Shown: positions 18,233-26,958 of the stretch, piece by piece | Position numbering within the stretch: position 1 is the first letter of the stretch | How the letters are laid out: each line of letters begins with the position of its first letter | Origin: an uncultured Lachnospiraceae bacterium | Lineage (GTDB): Bacteria; Bacillota; Clostridia; Eubacteriales; Anaerofustaceae | Length of the DNA stretch: 64,000 bases | NCBI GenBank assembly: GCA_944381375.1 | Contig: CALWKX010000006.1 | Span: forward strand, 30,684-94,683 | Reading direction: 5' to 3' | Made by a program: the position numbers and the translations under genes | The notes under the pieces: model-generated | The model's input: the letters and a program-made list of their open reading frames with translations, nothing else | Databases searched by the model: none | What the model was told of the DNA's origin: nothing

Positions 18233-20017
18233 TTACTGCAACGCTGTGACATATACGCCTTCAGCCAAATACGCAAAGTAATTAGGAAGATACTGTCTGA
18301 CGTCATTGTATCTTATCTCGAAATGCAGGTGAGAACCGGTTGAATATCCTGTGCTGCCCATATATCCTATTACCTGCCCCTGAGTTACCTGCTGGCCGAC
18401 CGATACATTAAAGCCGTTCAAATGCCCGTAGACTGTAGAATAACCGCCTTCATGTTCTATAACGATCGAATTACCGTACGAGCCCCACCATGAAGCCATT
18501 GTCACAACGCCCGAATCAGAAGCATATATATATGTGCCCAGCGAATTTGCAATATCAACCGCCATGCATCCTGAATGGGAGCTGCCTGGCCTGTCAAGAT
18601 CTGTTATAAGTCCCGAAGTGGGCATAACAAACGTACCAGTGCTCACAGCAGGAGGAAGTATTTTTGTTCCTCTTGCTATTACTTGATCAACAGGCTCGCT
18701 TACAACAGTCTCAGATATAATCTGCCTTTGCGTTTCCTTACCATTTACGTACGTAATTATAGCCGTCACTTCTTTGGTCCCGTATACTCCGGCGGATATC
18801 TCTTCAGTTGTCCCGATGTAAATGTCCGGATCATCCTGATAAGTCACGCCGTATGCAATGTTTTCCTTAAATTTAACTTCTCTTACGCTTGTAATCGTAA
18901 GTACAGGATTAGACGTAAGCGGAGTAAGGGAATAATCATCCGAACGAAAACTAAGCGCCGTCACCAAACCAAGGTTGCCGTTATTAGTTGTCAATGCCTG
19001 TTCCAAAGCATCAGGCGAATTATCCTGCGTCACTACCGACGCTGTTTTTAAATTAGCGCTCGCTGGCGCACCTGCGAAGCTTGCTGCATCCGCCGAAGCT
19101 GTCAGCATACTGCTGTCCACGCTTTCGCCTGCTGACAGCGATAATAAATAATTTACCGCCGTATCAAGCGAACATGCTGACCCAACGCTTATAAGTTTTT
19201 CCTCAACAATGATTTCCTGATCTACATTGGATTCTATTACTTCCAGCACTTCAGCGTTCTCAACGCCGCCGACATAAAGTTCTGTCACTTGTTCAATTGC
19301 TGCATTAGCTTCATCAACCGTCGCAAGACGTACCGTTTCAACGCCGTCTATCAAAATTACCGCGCCTTTTGTAAACAATGGCAGCTCGCATGAAAGAATT
19401 TTTCTTTCACAATCTTCAATATCAAGAACGCTGCTGCGATCACTTATGAATACGCTCCTCAAACTTACAGTCTGTTCAAATTGAATATCATTGCTGCCAT
19501 ACCATTCCGCAAGGTTATTGTTTACATTATCTACCGCTTCATAAAAATCGTTGATATCATCAACAACTCCTATATTATAACCGTTGAATATTACCTCGCA
19601 ACCAAACAGCTTGCTGTATGCGAATTTGGCTCCCAACGCCAAGACCAGTATGCTGCATACTGCTATTATTTGGCGTTTTCTGATCAGTACCTTATCAACG
19701 ATATCCAAAAAACCGTAATAAATATGAAGATATACTGATTCATAAGAAAATATTTTTCTTTTTACCGCATAAACCGCTTTTTCAAGCTTTTTTCTTAATT
19801 TGCTGTCTAAATATTTTCTAAAGAGCTTAGATTTCTTAGCAGGAACCTTTTGATATTCGTAATAATTTTTTCTGTCAAGGAGGGCTTTCTTTTTTGCCTT
19901 TCTTACTTCAATAAGATCCTCAACGATATGGTTTCTGTTTTGTTTTCTTCTCAGACGGCTGCACATCTTGTCAAGTCGTGATTCTTCGTCTATTTGAAGC
20001 TGAAACTTCAGATCCAT
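18233..20017 (-). CDS. Membrane-anchored M23 endopeptidase with G5 domain, 594 residues
   Basis: A cell-wall hydrolase. The basic cytoplasmic N-terminus (about 110 residues) is followed by one membrane helix (116-136), a long extracytoplasmic stalk, a G5 domain (about 365-445) and a C-terminal M23 peptidase domain (about 465-585). Zinc and catalytic residues are visible as H481, D488, H532 (YGHLN) and H563/H565 (SHLHFE). The first His and Asp are seven residues apart (HSGCMAVD), longer than the usual HxxxD. It should cut peptidoglycan cross-links. GGAGGAATT precedes the ATG, and a WalR-type box lies 26-43 bases upstream. Confidence 0.9.
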   Translation of the reverse strand: MDLKFQLQIDEESRLDKMCSRLRRKQNRNHIVEDLIEVRKAKKKALLDRKNYYEYQKVPAKKSKLFRKYLDSKLRKKLEKAVYAVKRKIFSYESVYLHIYYGFLDIVDKVLIRKRQIIAVCSILVLALGAKFAYSKLFGCEVIFNGYNIGVVDDINDFYEAVDNVNNNLAEWYGSNDIQFEQTVSLRSVFISDRSSVLDIEDCERKILSCELPLFTKGAVILIDGVETVRLATVDEANAAIEQVTELYVGGVENAEVLEVIESNVDQEIIVEEKLISVGSACSLDTAVNYLLSLSAGESVDSSMLTASADAASFAGAPASANLKTASVVTQDNSPDALEQALTTNNGNLGLVTALSFRSDDYSLTPLTSNPVLTITSVREVKFKENIAYGVTYQDDPDIYIGTTEEISAGVYGTKEVTAIITYVNGKETQRQIISETVVSEPVDQVIARGTKILPPAVSTGTFVMPTSGLITDLDRPGSSHSGCMAVDIANSLGTYIYASDSGVVTMASWWGSYGNSIVIEHEGGYSTVYGHLNGFNVSVGQQVTQGQVIGYMGSTGYSTGSHLHFEIRYNDVRQYLPNYFAYLAEGVYVTALQ

Positions 20018-20042
20018 AATTCCTCCGATATTATTACCGTTT

Positions 20043-20060
20043 TGTTACAAGTTTGTTACA
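20043..20060 (-). promoter_or_regulatory. WalR (YycF) box upstream of the M23 gene
   Basis: On the minus strand: TGTAAC, five bases, TGTAAC. This matches the published WalR consensus TGTWAH-N5-TGTWAH exactly in both halves, in the same orientation as the gene. Because each half is nearly palindromic it also matches on the plus strand. Wall hydrolases are the classic WalR targets. Confidence 0.7.
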
Positions 20061-20122
20061 GTTTAACATATTTTAGTCCGTTTTGGAAGAATTTTTTTTA
20101 AAATATGAAAAAAAATCTTCTC

Positions 20123-20143
20123 AATATACAAATATTGTATATT
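20123..20143 (+). promoter_or_regulatory. Perfect dyad upstream of veg
   Basis: AATATACAA-ATA-TTGTATATT: nine-base arms with a three-base centre, 43 bases before the veg ATG and overlapping a plausible -10 (TATATT). It looks like an operator; the cognate regulator is unknown. Confidence 0.5.
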
Positions 20144-20185
20144 TTTAAAGCATACGGCAAATAATAATTCCAAGGAGGCAAAGAC

Positions 20186-20419
20186 ATGGCTGATATACTT
20201 ACGCTTCATGATATAAAAGAAAGCATACAAAATATTGAAGACGGTGAACAAAAAGAATTTACTGTTAAACAATCAAGGGGCAGATACAAAACATACAAAG
20301 GCGCCCTGGAAGGCGCCTACAAAAATATATTTGTTATGAATGTGCACGAAAACGGTTTTTCTGAAAATCTTGCCTTTAATTATTCAGATATAATTTCGGG
20401 CAAAATAAAATTTTTGTAA
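20186..20419 (+). CDS. veg: Veg-family protein, 77 residues
   Basis: Matches the small Veg (DUF1021) family of Firmicutes: the LHDIKESI start, a GRYKTYKGALEGAYKNIFVM core and the NYSDIISGKIKFL ending. In Bacillus subtilis Veg is a very highly expressed vegetative protein reported to affect biofilm formation; its biochemistry is not settled. The ribosome site AAGGAGG is strong. Divergent from the M23 gene; its stop lies only six bases from the end of the convergent MmgE/PrpD gene. Confidence 0.85.
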   Translation: MADILTLHDIKESIQNIEDGEQKEFTVKQSRGRYKTYKGALEGAYKNIFVMNVHENGFSENLAFNYSDIISGKIKFL

Positions 20420-20425
20420 ATACGA

Positions 20426-21805
20426 TCAATCAAGCTTCATATCACTGAGCAAGCCGTCTATATTATCTAATGTTTCAAAAGACATTGATTTATTTATAAT
20501 AGCTTCAGAGCTTTCCTCTGACAAATATCTGCTTACACAGCCTTTGTATTTCTTTATTACATCTTCGCTTGTAATCGGATTTTCCTTAGCGCTCTTTTCA
20601 TATTTCTGTTCTCCCTCAAAAACGCGCCCGTCTTTTAATGTGATTTTGAGTTTCGCAGGCATATGTCCTTTTACTGCAACTGATTCGTCCGTAATAAACG
20701 TTATGCGGTCTATCATCTCAAGCACATTCGGATCCTTTGTGTATTTCAAATCAATCTCTTCGGCAGTAATCTTCCCATTTAATGCAGCCATCGCGAGAAT
20801 ATAATAAAGACTGAACTTCATCATGTATTCACTTTCGGGCCTTATCTTTACATTTTTAGGTTCGCATATCTGAGAAGCGCACATATGAGTTCCTCTTGCT
20901 TCAATTAACTCAATATCATTTGCGGATATTGAATTTTCTTTCATCAGTTTATGCAGCACATCTATAAAAGAATGGTTATGATGACAGCAAGGATAAAGCT
21001 TGAAAGCTATATCAGGAGTAAGCCATTCACTGCCCAGCGTTTCAAGTCTTTCGGGCAGCGTTTTTACAGATCCTATATGCACAGGATATACTCCGTATTG
21101 CCCCTCAAAGACTGTTTTAGGGCCGCTGAGACCGGCCTCAGCCATTTTCAGCGCATATACTGCGCTCATCGCTCCCCAGCCTGTATGAACCATTTTTACT
21201 AAGGAACCATCATGCAGAAATTCCATGATCGTACCTGCCTGGCTTCCTGCGACACCTAACGCATTAAGTATAGTATTTCTGCTTGCACCGGTTAATTTGG
21301 CGGCTGTGATTACGCACGCAAACGGCGCAAGTATGCCGGAGGGATGGAATCCATTGTCGTGAAAAGCGCCGTCAGCAGCCAGCCCCATTCTGATTATGAC
21401 TTCATATCCGGCAACTGCAGCAGTAATGATATCTTTCCCGCTTTTTGAAAGTTTTTCGCCGTAGGCGAAGGCTGTTGCCAAAATAGAAGCGCTCGGGTGC
21501 GTGATTGCGCCTGTATGAGTATCGTCAAAATCAAGCCCATGAATGATAGTGCCGTTGCACAATACCGCATCGGCAATACTGACTTTATTATTGCTTCCCC
21601 ACAGCGTACATTCATTAACGCCTTTATCGTTAGCTACTTTTTTCATAACGGGAGAAACAGGGGATGTATTTACAGAAAGCAAGCCCACCCCTATCGTATC
21701 AAGTATGTGCAATTTTACTGCATCAACGACATTCTGCGGTATATCTTCATATCTTAGCGACAATGCAAAATCGGCCATCTTTTCAGACAATGTTTTACTA
21801 AGCAT
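20426..21805 (-). CDS. MmgE/PrpD family protein, 459 residues
   Basis: Full-length member of the MmgE/PrpD superfamily, which includes 2-methylcitrate dehydratase, cis-aconitate decarboxylase and related enzymes. Family segments are visible: HILDTIGVGLLS near residue 35, HGLDFDDTHTGAITHPSA (about 90-107), HPSGILAPFACVITAAK and the KLYPCCHHNHSFID stretch. No other methylcitrate-cycle gene is nearby, so the substrate cannot be named. AAGGAG lies nine bases before the ATG. Confidence 0.85.
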   Translation of the reverse strand: MLSKTLSEKMADFALSLRYEDIPQNVVDAVKLHILDTIGVGLLSVNTSPVSPVMKKVANDKGVNECTLWGSNNKVSIADAVLCNGTIIHGLDFDDTHTGAITHPSASILATAFAYGEKLSKSGKDIITAAVAGYEVIIRMGLAADGAFHDNGFHPSGILAPFACVITAAKLTGASRNTILNALGVAGSQAGTIMEFLHDGSLVKMVHTGWGAMSAVYALKMAEAGLSGPKTVFEGQYGVYPVHIGSVKTLPERLETLGSEWLTPDIAFKLYPCCHHNHSFIDVLHKLMKENSISANDIELIEARGTHMCASQICEPKNVKIRPESEYMMKFSLYYILAMAALNGKITAEEIDLKYTKDPNVLEMIDRITFITDESVAVKGHMPAKLKITLKDGRVFEGEQKYEKSAKENPITSEDVIKKYKGCVSRYLSEESSEAIINKSMSFETLDNIDGLLSDMKLD

Positions 21806-21924
21806 GTTCTATTCTCCTTAAGCTTTATTATATATGTTAATTATAGCTTATAGCTGTAGTCAAATGAAATATTTTTATAAAATTGTTTTATTTATTTAAT
21901 GATAATTTATATCATGCCGCGCCT

Positions 21925-22011
21925 CGGGCGGGTTTGCCTCTGACAGGGGGAAAATCCGTATGGAAATATGCGCTTGCATAAGCGCTTTTCCAACCGAAAC
22001 GGACGGGAATT
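21925..22011 (+). repeat. G-tract-flanked hairpin element, copy A
   Basis: CGGGCGGGTTTGCC, then an AGGGGGAAAAT block, a hairpin (21961-21992; TGGAAA...TTTCCA around GCGCTT/AAGCGC) and a closing GGACGGGAATT. The same order of parts occurs at 37021-37098 and 63876-63955. TCCGT before the hairpin can also pair with ACGGA after it. Confidence 0.5.
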
Positions 22012-22042
22012 AAAAAAAGGCTTTACGTATAATGCCTTTTTT
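22012..22042 (-). terminator. Terminator after cls
   Basis: AAAAAAAGGC (22012-22021) pairs with GCCTTTTTT (22034-22042), touching the cls stop codon. On the minus strand it ends in a T run. Confidence 0.8.
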
Positions 22043-23579
22043 ATAATAATGGAGCAATAAGTCTCAAAATCTGCCAAATGAGTTTTTTATACCATCTAAC
22101 GTTTTCGCAGTCCTGTATGCTTACCTGCCTGCAGGATGACAAAATATTTAAATAATCGCTTTTCATTGACGCAATACTTGAAGCATTGTAAAGCCAAATG
22201 CCGCACTCATAATGAAGATACAAGCTTCTGTAGTCCAAATTTATAGTTCCCACCACTGCATACTTATCATCACATATAAAATTTTTTGAATGTATTATAC
22301 CATCCTGATATTCATAAATCTTTACTCCGCAGCTAACGAGCGGCTTGTAATAAGAATGGGTCAGAGTGCTCACTATTTTACTGTCTGATTCTTTCGGAGT
22401 TGTAAGAATAATCTCAACGCCGCTTTTTGCCGCATTACACAACGCAGTGATCATCTCATTATCTATTATCAAATACGGCGTAGATATATATACGTATTCT
22501 TTGGCCCTGTTGATCATATTCATATATACGTTTTCACCTACTGCCTCAAAATCAAGAGGCGTATCAGTATACGGCTGCACATACCCGTCATTTTTAATGT
22601 TGCTATATAAATTATAATCAGGGGCGCATATATGGTAATCGCTTTTTTCCTTTCTCAGAAAATCCCACATAGAAAGAAACATCACGCTCATACTCCAAAC
22701 GCCTTTGCCTTTAATCATTACGCCGCTGTCAAGCCAGTGGTCTTTTCTTTTGGCGCGGTTGATATATTTATCCGCTATATTAATGCCTCCGGTGAATCCC
22801 ACATTGCCGTCTATAACGCATATTTTACGGTGATCTCTGTTGTTGAGTCTCGCTATAGTAAGCCAAGGCGTAAACTTATTGAATACGCACGCTTTTATCC
22901 CTTTCTTTTCCAAAATTTCATCATAATCATGAGGCAAAAAAGTAAGCGAGCCGAAATCGTCGTATATAACTCTTATATCGAGTCCTTCCTGAGCTTTGAT
23001 TTCAAGTATTTTGAGTATTTCATCCCACATGTATCCCATGTCTATAATAAAATACTCCATATATATAAACCGCTTTGCTTTTTTAAGTTCTTCTGTCAGA
23101 CGTTCAAGCATTATTTCGCCTGAAGGGATAAATTCGCTTTCCGTATGAAGATAAGGGCCCACGCCTGTAGTGTTCATTATATAGCGGCTTTGTATGGAAG
23201 CTTCGAAGCTTTCTGATTTAAGCTTATCAAAATCTGAATCCATATATCCTATTTTATCTGAGTAAAATCTTTGTATATCAAGAAACTTCATCCGCGTTCG
23301 TTCCGATAAATAATTTCTGCCGTACAGCAAATAAAATAATACTCCGAATATAGGCAATACCAATATAGGAATGATCCATGCGATTTTATAAGCAGGATTA
23401 CTTTCAGAATTAACTATATAAAGTATAACGCAAATAGTTATTAGGATGCTTACGATATATATTTCCAAAATATAATCCATGAACGCAAAGAACACGGCAA
23501 CAAAAAAGGCAAGCTGTATTACCATAAATATCCCGACTACAACTATTCTTTTTAATGCCGTGTTCAAAAGCCTCTTCAT
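22041..23579 (-). CDS. cls: Cardiolipin synthase
   Basis: Joins two phosphatidylglycerol molecules to cardiolipin plus glycerol at the membrane. There are two N-terminal membrane helices and the PLD nuclease-like N-terminal segment. Two HKD motifs follow: HRKICVIDGNVGFTGG and HSKNFICDDKYAVVGT. The length (512) is standard for the ClsA type. AGGAGT precedes the ATG. The next gene in the same direction (HdeD-like) ends 15 bases before its start, so they may form one transcript. Confidence 0.95.
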   Translation of the reverse strand: MKRLLNTALKRIVVVGIFMVIQLAFFVAVFFAFMDYILEIYIVSILITICVILYIVNSESNPAYKIAWIIPILVLPIFGVLFYLLYGRNYLSERTRMKFLDIQRFYSDKIGYMDSDFDKLKSESFEASIQSRYIMNTTGVGPYLHTESEFIPSGEIMLERLTEELKKAKRFIYMEYFIIDMGYMWDEILKILEIKAQEGLDIRVIYDDFGSLTFLPHDYDEILEKKGIKACVFNKFTPWLTIARLNNRDHRKICVIDGNVGFTGGINIADKYINRAKRKDHWLDSGVMIKGKGVWSMSVMFLSMWDFLRKEKSDYHICAPDYNLYSNIKNDGYVQPYTDTPLDFEAVGENVYMNMINRAKEYVYISTPYLIIDNEMITALCNAAKSGVEIILTTPKESDSKIVSTLTHSYYKPLVSCGVKIYEYQDGIIHSKNFICDDKYAVVGTINLDYRSLYLHYECGIWLYNASSIASMKSDYLNILSSCRQVSIQDCENVRWYKKLIWQILRLIAPLL

Positions 23580-23594
23580 ACTATGACTCCTGTT

Positions 23595-24146
23595 TTATTC
23601 AACAGTTTTTTTATCAAACCCTTCAAGTTTTCTCAGCGTATTGTAAACTATAAAAAGTGCTACTGCGTAAATTATAAGGCATATTCCTATAACCATGCTT
23701 ATAGCGAAAGAGCCTATTGCCGGTGTAAGAATCGAAGTAATACCAAGCAATATGCACACAACGCCAATGGCAAGCGTAGAAAGCCATCCCTTGCTGTCCT
23801 GTTTTTTCACATTAAACGCCTGTACCGCCTTATCAATACCGCATATAAGCATCCATGCGCCGAAAAGTATCGGAAGCGCATCTACTACAAAACTACTGTT
23901 GAATGTAAACATTATCGCGACAATTACGGATATCACGCCGTCAAACAACAGCCAGCCTGTAGAAGGAAGCCCTTTGGCCATTGAAAAATAAAATATAAGC
24001 GTATGAATACCGGAAATAAGCAAAAATATACCTGTGACTATCGTTATTGTTTGAAGAGTTTGCCGCGGATTAAAAAGAGCATACAGACCAGCAGCCAAAG
24101 CGAATATCCCTGCTATGATTAACGAAAATCTGTAATATTTTTTCAT
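23595..24146 (-). CDS. HdeD/DUF308-family membrane protein, 183 residues
   Basis: Six predicted membrane helices in three hairpin pairs, as in the HdeD/DUF308 family. The function of this family in Gram-positive bacteria is unknown; E. coli HdeD is linked to acid resistance. The start chosen is the ATG at 24146, with AAGGAG seven bases upstream; an upstream ATG at 24179 lacks a ribosome site. It lies directly upstream of cls in the same direction. Confidence 0.82.
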   Translation of the reverse strand: MKKYYRFSLIIAGIFALAAGLYALFNPRQTLQTITIVTGIFLLISGIHTLIFYFSMAKGLPSTGWLLFDGVISVIVAIMFTFNSSFVVDALPILFGAWMLICGIDKAVQAFNVKKQDSKGWLSTLAIGVVCILLGITSILTPAIGSFAISMVIGICLIIYAVALFIVYNTLRKLEGFDKKTVE

Positions 24147-24289
24147 TTGTTTCTCCTTGTTCATATACTTGTGATTCAAATAAGTAAAAAAATTCCTGTA
24201 TTAATTTATTATAACAGAACTAAACAAATTTTTTCATTTTTTCACCTTATTTTAACAAACTGCAAACCATTCTATAATGAAGGTATTAT

Positions 24290-26170
24290 TTAATCCAGTG
24301 TATTTTGCGGAGGATAGCATCTACCGCCTTCGCACACATAATACGTCACAGATGAATTTATAGCAGGATACTCTTTGTTTTGGCCGTCTTTATTTACGAC
24401 AACCCAATTGGTACGCGCTTTAAAGTTCTCGTTTTTCTTGCATGCAGGCACGCTGCGGATTATTTTTTTCACAGGCATCATACTGTAAAAATAAAAACAA
24501 AGAGCCTGAGGATATTTTTCAGCGTATCCGTTCATTAATTCACTGTGTTTCTTCATTATTTCGCTGAGCTTATCATTATCTTCAATAAGACACAGCCTTG
24601 ACAAATTATAGGCCATAACGCTGTTGCCGGAAAAAATAGCGCCGTCGTAAATTTCTTTTGCGCGTACGGGAAGAACATTATTTTCATGTGAAGTAAAGAA
24701 AAAGCCCTTATATTCTTGATCCCAGAATAAATCAACAGCCTTTTCCGCAAGCATAACCGCACGTTCAATATACTTATCCTCCAAAGAGGCATGATACAAT
24801 TCTATAAGCGCAAAAATGTAAAACGCATAATCATCCAAAAAAGCTTTCGCCCCAAGCTTGCCTTCAGTAATACAGGAATATAATTCGCTGTTTTTGAACA
24901 AGCGTCCCTCTATGAAGTTGTATATATCAACAGCTTCGCTCATCATCTTTTCATCTTGCAGTATTCTCGCTCCTGCTGCATACGCCGCCAGCGCCAGAGA
25001 ATTCGATGAAGCGAGTATCTTATTATCGGTTTTAAGCGGATAGCGCGTCTTGCGGTACAAATACGCCTTTTGTATCATTTCATCATCCACTGGCTCTATA
25101 TCGTGCGTCATAATCAAATTAGGCAAATTTTTGCCTTCAAAATTCCCTTTAGGAGTGATGCCGTATCTGAGAGCGAAATGATCCGCCTGTTCTTTGCCGA
25201 AAAGGCGGTATATTTCTTCCGGTTCAAATAAATAATACTTGCCTTCTTCGCCCTGAGAATCAGCGTCCTGCGAGGTATAAAATCCGCCTTCATTACTTTT
25301 CAGTTCAAGCGACATATAACCAAGTATTTTTAATGCCGTTTGTTTATAAATACAATTATCTGTAATCTCATATGCAACAAGATATACATAGGCCAAAAGC
25401 GCGTTGTCATAAAGCATTTTTTCAAAATGAGGTATAAGCCAATAAAGATCTGTAGAATAACGGAAAAAACCCCCTCCTATATGATCGAATATCCCTCCGC
25501 GCGCCATATTAAGCAAAGTCTTTTCAGCCATAGACCTATCTGCATAAAGCAGAAATAAAAGATTATGCGGCATGGGAAATTTCATTACCATGCCGCAACC
25601 GCCGTATTTATCGTCAAAATCCTCTCTTAACGCCTTCAGTGCTTTAAGTGTGGAAGGCGCATCTTTGCGGCTTATATCATTTGCAGAAAAATTAATCGCT
25701 TCGGTAATACTTTTGGCGCTTGAGACGAGTTTTTCATGCTCATCATTCCAAAATTTACTGATTTGATCCAAAAGATTTAAAAAAGATTTTTTAGGGATGT
25801 AAGAAGCTGCGAAAAATGCGTCTTTATCTGCGCTCATAAAGATATTCAAAGGCCAACCGCCGCTGCCTGTAAGCCGCAGCGCCGCCTGCATATAAACCAT
25901 ATCTACATCGGGACGCTCTTCTCGGTCCACTTTAATACACAGAAACTCTTTGTTGAGCGTTTTTGCAACTTCTTCGTCCTCAAAACATTCCTTTGCCATG
26001 ACATGGCACCAGTGGCATGACGAATAGCCTATACTCAGAAAAATCGGCTTATTCTCCTTTTTCGCTTTTTCAAAAACCTGGTCGTTCCATGCGTGCCAAT
26101 TGACCGGATTATGGGCATGCTCCCTCAAATAAGGACTTGTTTCATTTATAAGTTCGTTTGTATATTTCAT
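24290..26170 (-). CDS. DUF255 thioredoxin-fold / six-hairpin protein (YyaL type), 626 residues
   Basis: The N-terminal thioredoxin-like DUF255 domain carries the pair SSCHWCHVM (C52 and C55) and the diagnostic NPVNWHAW and DREERPDVD segments. The remainder is an (alpha/alpha)6 barrel resembling N-acylglucosamine epimerases (GGIFDHIGGGFFRYSTD, LPHFEKML-type PHFEKMLYDNALL). Full length for the YyaL/SPATA20 family, whose function is not established. The start at 26170 is chosen for GGGAGATAAAA; a frame to 26206 has none. Confidence 0.88.
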   Translation of the reverse strand: MKYTNELINETSPYLREHAHNPVNWHAWNDQVFEKAKKENKPIFLSIGYSSCHWCHVMAKECFEDEEVAKTLNKEFLCIKVDREERPDVDMVYMQAALRLTGSGGWPLNIFMSADKDAFFAASYIPKKSFLNLLDQISKFWNDEHEKLVSSAKSITEAINFSANDISRKDAPSTLKALKALREDFDDKYGGCGMVMKFPMPHNLLFLLYADRSMAEKTLLNMARGGIFDHIGGGFFRYSTDLYWLIPHFEKMLYDNALLAYVYLVAYEITDNCIYKQTALKILGYMSLELKSNEGGFYTSQDADSQGEEGKYYLFEPEEIYRLFGKEQADHFALRYGITPKGNFEGKNLPNLIMTHDIEPVDDEMIQKAYLYRKTRYPLKTDNKILASSNSLALAAYAAGARILQDEKMMSEAVDIYNFIEGRLFKNSELYSCITEGKLGAKAFLDDYAFYIFALIELYHASLEDKYIERAVMLAEKAVDLFWDQEYKGFFFTSHENNVLPVRAKEIYDGAIFSGNSVMAYNLSRLCLIEDNDKLSEIMKKHSELMNGYAEKYPQALCFYFYSMMPVKKIIRSVPACKKNENFKARTNWVVVNKDGQNKEYPAINSSVTYYVCEGGRCYPPQNTLD

Positions 26171-26290
26171 ATTTTTATCTCCCGGGATATTATTGCCAAT
26201 ACTCAAATGAATTATAATGACTCTGCCTTAACATTTAATTAAATGAAATTCCGATGGGAGAAACTTGCGTGTATAATATTTTTTTAGCAA

Positions 26291-26325
26291 CAAAAACGGA
26301 TAAAAGCAAAATTGCTCTTATCCGT
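26291..26325 (-). terminator. Terminator after the small membrane gene
   Basis: ACGGATAAAAGC (26296-26307) pairs, with one mismatch, with GCTCTTATCCGT (26314-26325). On the minus strand it is followed by TTTTTG. Confidence 0.75.
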
Positions 26326-26379
26326 CTGCCGCGCTTTTATTCTCTGCTAATTTGATCTCATTTTATATGAAAATCCAAA

Positions 26380-26820
26380 CTATTGATACGGCGTATAGTT
26401 GTCATAATTGTTATTTTGGTTATTAGTATTATCGAACATCATTTGATTATATTCTTTGTGGAAATTAAAAGTTCCTATAATACCCATAACATAAAGGCCG
26501 ATGAATATGATCGATAAAGCGATTGTAAAATAAGATATATTGGACATTGCTAAAATCAATATTCTTCCTATAAAATACCATACACCTACTATAACAGCGC
26601 AGACACGGCTTCTTGCAAGCAGCAAGCCAAGTCCCAAAGCTAAAAAGACAACCATATCCAAAGCCACAAAAATAGCGTTAGACATATAGCCCATACTTAA
26701 ATAACTTATAAAAGTTAATACATTTAAACCGCCGCAAAGCAAGCTTATAACACCGCCTGCAATAACAAGACCTTTCGTTGAACCTGAGACACCGTTTTTC
26801 CAAAATTGCTGTTTTGTCAT
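26380..26820 (-). CDS. Small membrane protein with Asn/Tyr-rich tail, 146 residues
   Basis: Four predicted membrane helices (about residues 16-37, 44-62, 70-92 and 97-119), followed by a low-complexity cytoplasmic tail (NNQNNNYDNYTPYQ). GGAGG lies 12 bases before the ATG, slightly far. It has its own terminator. No family recognised. Confidence 0.65.
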   Translation of the reverse strand: MTKQQFWKNGVSGSTKGLVIAGGVISLLCGGLNVLTFISYLSMGYMSNAIFVALDMVVFLALGLGLLLARSRVCAVIVGVWYFIGRILILAMSNISYFTIALSIIFIGLYVMGIIGTFNFHKEYNQMMFDNTNNQNNNYDNYTPYQ

Positions 26821-26958
26821 TAAATAAAAATCCTCCGATAACTATAAAATAATTATATTACTATATATATAGCTTGTCAAATTTAAATACTATTAATAAA
26901 TCACAGTTTTTCAAAGAATATATCAGGACGCAAAAACTTCGCGCCGTATTCTTCAAAC

